DNA from: Cerioporus squamosus
Taxonomy: Eukaryota > Basidiomycota > Agaricomycetes > Polyporales > Polyporaceae
NCBI GenBank assembly: GCA_022592435.1
Contig: JABYQS010000066.1
Location: forward strand, 124,001-188,000
Direction of reading: 5' to 3'
Length of the DNA stretch: 64,000 nucleotides
In this document: positions 45,204 to 55,247 of the stretch, piece after piece
How positions within the stretch are numbered: the stretch's first letter is position 1
Layout: every line of letters starts with the position of its first letter
Program-made: the position numbers and the translations under genes
Notes under the pieces: model-generated
What the model was told of the DNA's origin: nothing
Seen by the model: only the letters and a program-made list of their open reading frames with translations
Databases searched by the model: none

Positions 45204-46573
45204 GTGTACTCGGAAGAGCCTGCCTGCTTCTGCGTGGTCAGCTGGTGGTCCGTTCAAGACTTCGCACTTGGATGCGCATCGAGGTTAAGAACAAGATGCA
45301 CAAAAGCGTCTGGGAGCCACATCACGGCGAAGTTATCTTATCTTATCTACCCGGCACAGCCATCGGCCCAGCGCCATCCAGCGCTTGCGTGCCTCTGCTC
45401 GACTCTCCGTCGTACCGCTGTGAAGGATGGCTATCACCCGACGAATTCCACAATCATAACTGGCTGGCTAGGCTGAAGTACTAGCGATGTTCAAAACCTT
45501 GCTTGGAGAAGAGAAGAGGCCTGCTGTGAGTCGACGTTCGTTCGTATGATTGCTACAATATATGGTTCATCGGACGCTTTCCAGGCTCTGAACTTGATGC
45601 GAAAAGGTAGTGCATGCTTGTCGTGAGGAAATAGCATGCACAGGGGAGTTTTAGGCCTTGGCGTGCGTTCGTACCCGGTGCTCGAGGCGTGAGCGCATCT
45701 GAAGGTCGGAAGTAAAACCAGCGCTCACCGCATCCGATCCAGCTCCGGCTCACGTTCACCAAATGCATAACAATAGCAGGGCGACGTCCTCAGCCAATCT
45801 CACCCAAACGTACCTTGACGCATGCGCACACAAGGGGCTATGTCTGATCCTCCAGTACGCCGGTTTGAATCCGTCCATCCGTAGAACTCCATTCAGGGAC
45901 GCGGATTCGTCCCAGTAGCAGGCCCTCCTGGTCTAGCCAGATCCTTACACACAGGCAAGTGGACATGACCTTCCCTGAAGGGACGTCGAAGAAGATTGCT
46001 GGACGCAATATTCAGGAATCCCCGTCATTTCCGCCATGTATGGACGGCGCAGATCGATTAAGCACCGTTAAGGTCTCAAGTATACCGTTTAGCGCCCTCG
46101 GCTCACACCTCCGTCGCCTGACTGCGTCCTTATGTCATTTTCCAATCCTCTTCCTCTCCTCGTCTGCAGGCACATGTGCAAACCATGTAAGCTCAATTCA
46201 AGTCGACACTCACAGCACATGACTGCAATAGAGACGGACGAGCGATGCACTCTCTCGCTCACAATTGCATGAGAACGTTATCCCGAGCGTTGCGTTGCAC
46301 TTCGCGAGCCGTCGTCAAGGACCACTATTGTGGAGCCTCGCAGAAGGTCTGAATCACACTAAATGCCCATCACTATCTCGCTTACCATCAAACCTTCTTC
46401 TCAGGCCGGCGGGTACGGCAGCTCGCGGAAGACACATACCGTTATCCACATTACAGCCTACCCGATTTGGAGGCTGACTTGGGCTGACTGCGTATAAATA
46501 CGCGACATTGGACACTCCTCCAGCCGCACACCCCGGGTCTCCAACCCTCCTACCCCGTCAGACCTCACCAACC
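45204..46573. other. Intergenic, about 1.4 kb, between divergent genes
   Basis: No gene recognised. It contains the promoters of the leftward MED4 gene and of the rightward carboxypeptidase, with a strong TATA box at 46493-46500. Confidence 0.5.
46493..46500 (+). promoter_or_regulatory. TATA box of the serine carboxypeptidase gene
   Basis: TATAAATA, within a small palindrome (CGTATAAATACG), 74 bp upstream of the start codon. It is the strongest TATA match near a gene start in this window and suggests an inducible promoter. Confidence 0.65.
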
Positions 46574-49500
46574 ATGCTTGGGGTTTCGTCTATAGTATTG
46601 CTCGCTGTCGCCTTGGCCGCTGCCTCGCTCCCCCCGACACCAAGCAGCTGGCCGCATGACTACCCTGGCAAACCATCAGGCGACTTCAGCCCTGCGTGGC
46701 AGAGCTGTACGTTTGTCCGTTCTAACCGCCATGCTCTTCACTGACTTCGCTCGGTTGCAGACTTCCAGGTGACCGATCCCTTGCCGAACGTGTCCTGGTC
46801 ACTATCTCGCAACTTTGCCGGGAACATCCCAGTCGACCGCCCAGGCCACCCTAATAACACGCTCTTCTTCTGGGCATGGGAGAAGGACGAAGGTTCCCTC
46901 ACCGCGGCCGCGGATGAGCGCGCTGGAGTTCCATGGGGAATCTGGCTCAACGGAGGGTATGCACCAGTTTCTCATCGACTCCTCTCGCGCGCGCCTCGGT
47001 CCCTGACTAGCTCCGCTTTCTATCATTAACAGACCTGGATCTTCAAGTCTGCTCGGTTTCATGTACGAGGTAGGCGTGTGTTTGCTCCTTGCACCGCCCG
47101 AACGGCCACGCTGACAGATCGTGGTACAGAATGGCCCCATTCACCTAGATGCACACGGGCTGCCGTTCGAGAACCCGTTCAGCTTCGACAACGTCGCCGA
47201 TTACATCTGGATCGACCAGCCTGTGTGAGTGGTGTGGGATGGACATGTGCTCCGCTCTTTCCCGAAGTACTCACCTCTTGCTAGCGGCACCGGCTGGTCC
47301 ACGGCGGACTCCACTGGCTATGGTTAGCTAGCGTCTCCTCTCTCTACCTACGGCACGCTGACAAAATCTCACTAGTGCACGATGAGGATGAGATGGGAAG
47401 AGACTTTGTGAGTGCTCGTCTGTCATCGACGGCGAGATTGACTGAACCTGATGTTTGGTGCGGTCTAGATGGGCTTTCTAGCAAACCTGGTCAAGGTGTT
47501 CCCGAGCCTCGCCAATCGGCCTCTGTACTTGACCGGAGAAAGTTATGCCGGCACCTATATTGTGAGCGACTCCCGCGAGAATGAGCCCGGGATTCCCGCT
47601 GACCAATAGACTTAGCCTTATATCATGAAAACATACTTCGGCACGACGAACCCGCCGGTCAAGATCGCGAAGTTTGCCATCGGCGACGGAACTGTCGGAT
47701 CAGAGCTTGTCTTTGAATACGTTCCGACGGTATGTCCGGTTCCGTCGTCAATCCTGCCGCTGGCAATTGATCACTGTCTCCATCGTACCATAGCTCACGA
47801 CGATCGAGACCTACCCGCAACTTATTGGTTACGACCCTGAGGTGTTCGAGTTCTTCAGAGAGCAGTGAGTGACGAAGTGCTGCATGAACTTCACAGGGCT
47901 CCTCCTGACGCACGACCTTTCTGTCAGACAACATCTCTGCGGCTACGACCTCAACCTCACGTACCCTCAGAACGGCCACTTCCCGACGCTCCAGTTCGTC
48001 AACCCGTCAGACCCACATCGGAGCGAGTTCCAGGCGCTAGCGGCGAAGCGTCAGTTCTTCCGGAAGACGCTCTCCAAGTCTGTGCTCGCTGCCTCGGCCA
48101 ATGCCAAGCGTTCGGATGAAGGTGCGATGGCGAAGCGCGACCTCAGCATGAGGGCGAATGGGACCATCGACCCGTGGTATGGTTGCTTTATTTATGACGA
48201 GATGATCGACTACGCCATGAACTTCTCGGCTCCCTGGAGTGAGTGTTTGTTTGTCTTCCTGTCACGCCGGACGCTTGCTGAGGCCCTAAAACGTAGATAT
48301 CGTTGGTAACCCAGCCACCCTTGATGGCTTCGATGTACGTGAAGCTTCTGCGAACGCGCCAGAGTCAGCCACCTAACCTTGCTCGTTTCTACCCTGCCCT
48401 GCAGTTCTATCAGATCCCTGACGCACTGAACCCCGAGTTCCCTATTGACGGCAGTAGCTTCTTCAATAGTAGGTTCATCCCATGCTCATTGTTAACCCGA
48501 ACTGACAGCACTGCACAGATCCGAAGGCGGTCTCTGCACTCCACGCCCCTACTAGCAAAGCATGGGCTGGCTCCTTCTTCTATCCGTTCCTTGGAGACCC
48601 TGTCAACGGCAACGACCTTAGTGAGTCCAGATCAGGGCCTCCGCACTAGTTCCGCGACTAACCGCACGGCGCGCGTTTCCAGGCGTCGAGTGAGTGGATC
48701 ACGTACACGAAGGGCGTCGCATCGAATGCTAATCGACTGACAACTATTAGACCGATGGCGTTTTTAACCGACCTCGCAACGAACATGACCCGGCACGGCA
48801 TCTCTATCGTGCTGTACTCTGGCAACGATGATTCTCTGATCGCACACCGCGGCACGGAAGGTACGTGTCTGTCAGACCATCGGGCGTGGCGCGACCGTAC
48901 TGACGGCCTTCCCAGTTGTTATCCAGGTTCGTGCGACCGTTTTGTGACGGGCGTGCATCACACTGATCAGCTCGCAGAACACGACCTTTGGCGGCATCCA
49001 AGGCTTCACGCGGCGCCCTGCTACGCCGTGGTTCGATAGCGACGGCACCCATGCGGGCGTCGTGCACCAGGAGCGCAATTGGACGTACGTCCTGGTCGAA
49101 GGCGCAGGGCATCTCATCCCATACAACCAGCCTGCCCGCGTGAGTCCTGCTCCCACCTCATGCATTCACAGCGTTCGTCGGATGCTCACGCTCATCTTCC
49201 GCCTCTCAGGCTGCCGAACTCTTCCGTAGCTTCATCTTCGGCAACGACCAGACCGGACTCGTCGTCTCTGGGACAGACGGCGTGACCGTCGAGGGCGGAG
49301 AAGACTCCGATCTCGCCGTCGACGCCATCCTCGGGCAGTCCGGCATCTACGTCGGAGCGGTCTCGACCACGTCCACCTACCAGTATCCCGCTGCGACGAT
49401 CGCCGCATGGGAGGAGTTCATTGCGACGGCGACGGCGACGGTGCTCCCTCAGCTCAGCGCCAGGAGCGTCGCGATGCGGAGCGGGGCTGCGAGTGTGGGA

Positions 49501-49575
49501 GGCGCAGCTGGGGGTGCGTTCGCGATCGCGGTGAGCATGACCGCGCTCGTGGTATCTTTATTGCTTTCGATCTGA
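46574..49575 (+). CDS. Serine carboxypeptidase, family S10, probably GPI-anchored
   Basis: Eighteen exons close in frame at 659 aa, including a 7-nt exon (48683-48689) and an 11-nt exon (48916-48926). A signal peptide (GVSSIVLLAVALAAASLP) starts the protein. Substrate-binding WLNGGPGSSSLLG spans the exon junction 46956/47033. Catalytic Ser is in GESYAGTY (exon 47469-47561), catalytic Asp in YSGNDDSLIAHRG (exon 48751-48860) and catalytic His in EGAGHLIPYNQP (exon 48978-49139), so the triad is complete. Several N-glycosylation sites are present. The end has a Ser/Ala-rich stretch and a hydrophobic tail (AFAIAVSMTALVVSLLLSI), consistent with GPI attachment. It trims C-terminal residues from peptides, secreted or at the cell surface. 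Confidence 0.93.
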
Positions 49576-50441
49576 GGTCCATGGTCTGGGGGTGGTTCGT
49601 TCATTGGGCCATTCCTCTGCTTCGTGATTCGTGACTCGTTTTCGCGTCTCGTGGTTCGAGTTCTTGCTTCGGGCTTCGTCTTCGTCACTGGATCGGTTGG
49701 TCTTGCTTTCGACTTTGCCCTTCGCCTTCAGGCTCGTCATTTGCTCTGCTATTTGCTCTATTTCTGGGTTTTGGTTTCTATCATGTCCACACGTCTTTTC
49801 TGGTTCCCGTTGATGCTGGTCATGCCTGGTTACGATAGAACGAGAAACGAACCCACTGTATCTGTAACAGCTCTCTCTGGTCCTCGGCTTAACTTATGTA
49901 TCGTTGCTATGACGTGAACCCCTTGCTTCGTCGTGCCACGAGTCTGTCATCTGCCGGCAGCACATCCAGTCCAGCGAAGGATCTCCGCTTTCATATGCAG
50001 CACCTGCACGCCGTACTCCTGGCAACTGACCTTCGACGTCGAACGATACAAACACCACGTGCGGCCGAGGCTGGGCGAAGACTCATTTCGTTGGATCCTC
50101 GGGTGTCTAAAGTACGCAATAAGGTTACACGTTTGTATCCGAAGCCCATCTACAAAATTCCCGAATTGGCCAATCAGTGGCAAAGACACTGCAGGGGTAT
50201 CCTATTCGTACACGGAGCACGAAGTTGCGATCATGACGGTCATCAGAACTGAGAAACACGAGGCACCTACTACGTAACGGAAGCAAAACATGTGCCCATA
50301 GCAGCCGGAATGAAACCACCTGGACAGCACGGTGTACCCGCTGCGCCCGTCGTATCCAATGTTTCGCCGCACTGATGGGGCGTATGAGAGCCCTGTGGGG
50401 AGAGGATCCTCCGCGGCCACCCTGAGTTTGTGACGGCTTCC
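49576..50441. other. Intergenic between convergent genes
   Basis: It separates the 3' ends of the carboxypeptidase and the phosphatase gene. The first 180 bp is strikingly iterated (TCGTGATTCGTGACTCG, CGTCTCGTGGTTCGAG), probably low-complexity 3' UTR. No gene recognised. Confidence 0.5.
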
Positions 50442-51264
50442 TCAGCTCAGGGATCCTCTCCTGGACATTGGTGGCGGAGGCGGGAGTGGGCGCGGCTCGG
50501 GCGGCCACATCCAGCGAAAGCGCTCCGCCGTGCGAGGAGATGTCGAAGAAGAGTACGTCACGGTTGCCCGCACGGGAGGTAGCAGGGGCAGGGGCACGAT
50601 CTTCCTGAGCTTCCTCCTCCCACGGAAGCGCGCAGCGTACATCTGCAGCTGGCGCTGGAACCCGGGGTTGGGCCAGACGATCTCGCGTTTCGAGATGACG
50701 AACTGGAGGGCCTCGTGCGGCGGCATGGCGTGCGCGGCGATGAGGTACGCGCAGACGACGGTGGCGGAGCGCGAGATGCCCATCGCGCAGTGCACCTGCA
50801 GGGGGACGCGAGGTCAGCTTTCTGGCGTGCAGAGTGGAAGATTTGCACTGCGCGCCGCGCGGGACGACCCTGAGGCCTGAGGCCTCGCGCTGAGGGCTCG
50901 GCGTTGCGAGGAAGGCACGTACCAGGACTGTATTGCGCTTGTCCTCGAGAGCGGATTTGATGAATGCGGTGGTGACGTCGAGGTGCTGCAGGATATCCGC
51001 GCCCTCGACGTCCTGGAGGGGTACATGGAGTGTCTTGAGCTTGAGAGTAGGAGGATACTTGGGTCGGTGCTCGATGACGGAGACGATGTGGGTCACGCCG
51101 AGGGCGATGAGCTGCTCCTCCTCTACGGCGGTATACAGTCCTGAGAGCCACAGCCGAGGGAGGATCTCGGAGGCCATCGTGATCATCCCGCCGTGGCGGG
51201 GGTGTATTCGTGGGCCTGCTACCACGAGGGAGGCGCGGCCGATGGGCGAGGTGAAGGACAACAT
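50442..51264 (-). CDS. Dual-specificity protein phosphatase
   Basis: Two exons on the minus strand (51264-50923, 50795-50442) give 231 aa. The start at 51264 precedes MASEILPRLWLSGLYTAVEE, the usual DSP entry motif; the next conserved block is LKTLHVPLQDVEGADILQHL with the general-acid Asp. The P-loop HCAMGISRS fits CxxxxxR(S/T), and MPPHEALQFVISKR and NPGFQRQLQMYA follow, as in atypical dual-specificity phosphatases. It should dephosphorylate phospho-Tyr and phospho-Ser/Thr; the substrate is unknown. The C-terminal 60 residues are basic and Pro-rich, ending PPPPPMSRRGSLS. Confidence 0.9.
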
Positions 51265-52084
51265 GGAGGTGGGCGGGAGAAGAATGTCGGGCTGAGGGAG
51301 GTCAGCTCTAGTGGTTCATATAAGGAGAGCGACAAATGCGCTAGATGAATGCAGATAACGTGGCCTCCGTCCGTAGATGGTGGAAGATCGCTCAGCTGCC
51401 CGCGGCAGAAGAAGAACTGCGTCCCTGGGAGTCCCACACTGACAGCCGCGGGCGGAGGTGGGCTGTGTCGGGGCTATAACTTGCCTTCTGAGTTAAGTGC
51501 ACGGACTGAGGACATTCCAAATGGTCGTCATGGCTGCGCATGTGATCTTAGGGATAGATCCTGGTACTTGCCTAGTACGCACGAATTTCCGGCGTTGGTG
51601 GACTGCTCTCCTGTGCCAGACTTGACTCTCCTTTTAGCGAAGGGGCAAGTCCAATGCTCGACCGCATCACTTGCCGAGTTGCCACTTGTTTGCATGTCTG
51701 CTGAGGAAGCTTGTTGCGGTTCGGAACTTTATGAGCAGCGCGAGCACATACCGTATAGACAGTAACCGGACTGAAGGCGAATACAGTTGTGTTGCGAGAT
51801 GATGTCGATACTATGTCGGGGTTACCCACACGGACAAGCAGACCCGAAGACCTGTACATACTAGCTTCACCGAGACAGATGGACTATGGTATTGACCACA
51901 GAAGATATTCAGATGTTCGTTTGCTTGCTAAAGGTGTCTGATCAGTCCCAATGTGCTCTGCGCGCAGCGCAGGGCTAGTCATAAGCGCTCCTTCGCCACC
52001 GCGTAAACACGCATCAAACACAGTAAGGAGCAACGTCCGCAAGCCCGCCCTGAAGTGTCCTGGTCCGTGCACCCCAGCGTCCAC
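51265..52084. other. Intergenic, between DSP and the U1 snRNA candidate
   Basis: No gene recognised in about 820 bp. Confidence 0.45.
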
Positions 52085-52091
52085 TATATAA
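52085..52091 (+). promoter_or_regulatory. TATA box of the snRNA candidate
   Basis: TATATAA, 32 nt upstream of the proposed RNA start at 52117, the spacing expected for TATA-directed initiation. Confidence 0.55.
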
Positions 52092-52116
52092 CCTCCCTCG
52101 CAGACCGTGGCAACTC

Positions 52117-52290
52117 ATACTTACCTTGATGGCACGGGCCCCTTCACGTACCAGGGTCCGTGGGCCGTGGGGGCCTCTCATAGCACGGCGACCTTGTCCT
52201 CAGGGGGACCTCGCGGTTTGTACGGGCTTCGGCTCGTGCACCGTCTCAATATTTCCCTGTCCTGCTTCGGCCCTCGGGCTGGGCAGGCCG
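52117..52290 (+). ncRNA. Probable U1 spliceosomal snRNA
   Basis: The segment begins ATACTTACCT, the exact universal 5' end of U1 that pairs with the 5' splice site. A stem follows (CACGG...CCGTG with CCC/GGG) whose loop contains TCACG, like the U1-70K loop. Further on are a UUCG-capped hairpin (CGGGC-TTCG-GCTCG, about 52222-52238), an Sm-like single-stranded site (CAATATTTCC, 52247-52256) and a 3' terminal GC-rich hairpin (CCTGC...GGGCAGG, about 52261-52287). The order of 5' end, stem-loops, Sm site and terminal stem is that of U1, and the length of about 174 nt fits. A TATA box lies 32 nt upstream. The middle stem-loops were not verified in detail. Confidence 0.68.
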
Positions 52291-53159
52291 CTCTTTTTTG
52301 CTCCTCCGCCATTCTAACCCTAACCCTATGGCACATGGCACATTACTTACTTATGAGTACTTATAGATAGCGCCCCTCCGGGCAGACCTGGCCACGGTGT
52401 TCGTACGCCTCTCATGAGGATGGAGGAGGTAGATTGCGAGTAGAGGCTTAGGTGTAATGAAGGTGATGTCGCGAATGTCGGTGAAGACCGCGCGCGGGAC
52501 TTGCTCCCTTCACGATAGCAAGCGGGTCTGCCAGAGTCCTGCCATCTAATGACGACCTGACTTACCAACGCATCACTTCCATCCGTTCGCACAGGCGGCG
52601 GTGAGTGCAGTTCTGCGAACGGAGATGGACGACCGACGATGAGAACGGGCTGCGGAAGCATCTAAAGCGATGGCGAAGAGCCGAAGCCGTTATGACTGGT
52701 AGTTTACCAAGCTAAAGTGATGGGGGTTTCGGCGGCGGGTGCCAACCTGGTCTGCCTGTGGGGCAAGGAACGAGCACCAGTAAAGAGTGCGGTCGAAGAG
52801 CACGGCATGAATTGCACAAGCGGATAAGTTCGGTAGCGGCCACAGGAGCGGAGAGCAGACACATATGAACGAACGTAATGTACACAATGGGACAAAGGGG
52901 GCGACCGAACCAAAGGCAGACTCACAGGACGAGCGGGCGGCTAGGGAGCGCGGTATAGTACATATTGACTCGGGGACAGGGGGGGCAAGCAAAGACGGGC
53001 AGGGGAATGACCGGGCAAGAACAGACGACGTTTCCGGCGACACGAATGAGGATGGCCGGAGGCGAGAGATAACAGGCGTAAGATATGAAAACTGGTGAGG
53101 GAGCGAGCAGTGTACAGTTGGTGCATACAGGAGAAATATGAGGGTCTGGCGGCGTATCG
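52291..53159. other. Intergenic, downstream of the snRNA candidate
   Basis: A T6 run at 52294-52299 follows the snRNA candidate, then a short telomere-like stretch. No gene recognised before the 3' end of the leftward ribonucleotide reductase gene at 53160. Confidence 0.45.
52315..52327 (+). repeat. Short telomere-like repeat (TAACCC twice)
   Basis: TAACCCTAACCCT, just over two units of the (CCCTAA)n fungal telomere repeat, in an internal position. With only two units, chance cannot be excluded. Confidence 0.45.
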
Positions 53160-54909
53160 TCAAGCAGCGCAGGAGTCACAAACAGGAGCACCTTGCGGGC
53201 GTGAAAAGACCGGCGATAATTTCTCAGGAGCATGAGCCGAAGAAGGCGAAGGCAGGTTGCCTACCCCGAACGGGAGCGGGTAAGCGGGAGCCCGAGTGCG
53301 CAGGTAGTAGAGGCCGGTCTTCAACCCGCGCCTCCACGCGTGCATCTGCAAGTCGAGCTAAGGCAAAGGAGTGAGTCAGAGAAAGTGGAGACCAGGTTAG
53401 GCTCTGACCATAAGTTCTGGGTTAGGGATGGAAACGGTGAGCGACATTGACTGGGTCTGGTCTATGAATGGTCCACGGTCTGCGGCCATATCGATTACAG
53501 TCTTCGGATCGATCTCCCAGGCTGTCATGAAGATCTCCTTGAGGTGCAGCGGAATTGCAGGAATGTCCCGGATGGAACCTGGGAAGAGGAAAGAGGAACG
53601 CCGTTTGGTGAACAGTCGCATGCCGGCAACAAGGAGAGATGGTGCGTACCATGGCGCCGTAGAATGTCAACCCGAATTTCTTCAGTCCACAACCCTCTCG
53701 AGGAGAGGGCGGAGACCAGCCAAGGACACACTTCGGTGTAGTCGCCGCTCAATACACGATGAGTGATGATGTTGCTAGGATGCGAACGGTTAGCCGGGAC
53801 GCAGACGAGGCAAGCATTGTTTCTTGTACTTGCCTAGTATAAGGCTCGGCGGCGTCGAAGTTGCCGAGCAGCTTGGCGGTGGACGCTGTCGGCATCTGGG
53901 TTGTTAGCATCGAGTTGCGAAGACCATGAAGAACAACATGCTTCCGCAGCTCGGTGAAGTCGTAGCGACCACTGAGGACGACGTCGTTCCACATGTCATG
54001 CTGCAACACACCGCGTGCTGCCGGCGAGTTGGGGTACAGGGGGTAAGGTCCGTCACGTTCGGCAAGCTCGCAACTGGTGTCGTATGCAGCGTGATAGATG
54101 GACTCGAATATTTCGCGGTTGAGCTGACGTGCACCACTCGATTGGAAAGGCAGCTCCGACGCCATGAGAGCGTCCGCTAGACCCTGTACGCCAATGCCAA
54201 TTGCTCTGGTGTCGGCGACAGACTTTGTGCAGTTGTCGTTCGGATAAGTGCTGTTGTCTAAGATACCGTTCGTGGTGAGCACAGCGAGACGAGTGACGGC
54301 GTGGAGGGAGTCGAAGTCGTAGGTACGATCGGGTCGGACGAAGCGCGCGATCGCAATAGAGGCCAGCGTACAGACTGCGGTGTGTGTCGGCGACGAGAAC
54401 TGTACGATTTCAGTGCAGAGGTTGGAGGTACGAATGGTACCGAGGTGACTGTGGTTGTTTTTGGCTGTGAAGACGTCAGACGTCAATGCATATATGGATG
54501 CAAGAGAGAGCGGCCTGCGCTCACCGTTGATGGTGTCTTGGTACATGATGAACGGCGTGCCGGATTCCTGCTGCGCCCGACATATGACAGCCCATAAGTC
54601 ACGTGCATCGACCCGCTCAAGCGGGACGACGGTTTCCTCATATTCTTCATACGCGCGGGTGAATTCATCTCCAAACGCCGTCTGGAGGAGAGGGACGTCG
54701 CGAGGGTCGAAGAGCGACCATTTCTCTCGCAGCTGCAAGCGCAGCATACTGAAGTACTATGTGTAAGTATAAGAGGGCTGTCAGGACGAACTACGTACAA
54801 CAGGTCGGGAAACCACAGAGCCGGGTACAGGTTGCGAAGGTGGGAGCGGTGGGCCTGGGTTGTGCGGGAAAGAATGAAGGCACGGACGTCGGCGTGCCAG
54901 ACAGGTAGA
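53160..54909 (-). pseudogene. RNR1: Ribonucleotide reductase large subunit, 3' half (split by transposon)
   Basis: Exons on the minus strand: 54909-54795, 54756-54525, 54464-53834, 53774-53650, 53578-53409, 53357-53160. The coding sequence starts mid-domain (PVWHADVRAFILSRTTQ), then SNLCTEI with the conserved Asn, Cys and Glu of the active site, TAVCTLASI with the second active-site Cys, MPTASTAKLLGN, TAWEIDPKTVIDMAADRGPF, the fold-closing block GLKTGLYYLRTRA, and a C-terminal CDSC redox pair. Class I R1 reduces ribonucleotides to deoxyribonucleotides. The intron after 53834 has a GC donor (ACTAG/GCAAGT). The remainder of the gene lies at 63064-64000, separated by the 8.15-kb element. Sequence differs noticeably from standard fungal R1, so this may be a second, divergent copy. 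Confidence 0.88.
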
Positions 54910-55247
54910 CGTCGGGAAAACGCGCACCTTGCCGCAGTGGATGGTAGTGCGACACGAGGAGCTGGGGCACACGGTAGTTGCGGGGCAGATCTACCCACAA
55001 TTGGGATGAGCGGTAGCCACCCGGCGCGGGCGTCTGGTTCCTGTAGAGGTCTGTAGAGCCGCGGTGAGATGTCGATAGTAGTCTACGGATAGCAAGGGTG
55101 GACTACGAATGATTATCATGGACTACCAAGGGGACCGAGACCCTATGATAGCTCGAAAGCCAGCTGCACAGTGAAGGGGAGACGAAGAACGGGCACACGG
55201 GCCCGCAGTGAGAGAGAATGGACAAGTTGAATACATGAACGTCCGAA

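Noticed and set aside
50558..51151. 197-codon minus-strand frame over the phosphatase gene
   Set aside because: It is out of frame with the recognisable DSP exons and is Arg/Pro-rich; a shadow.
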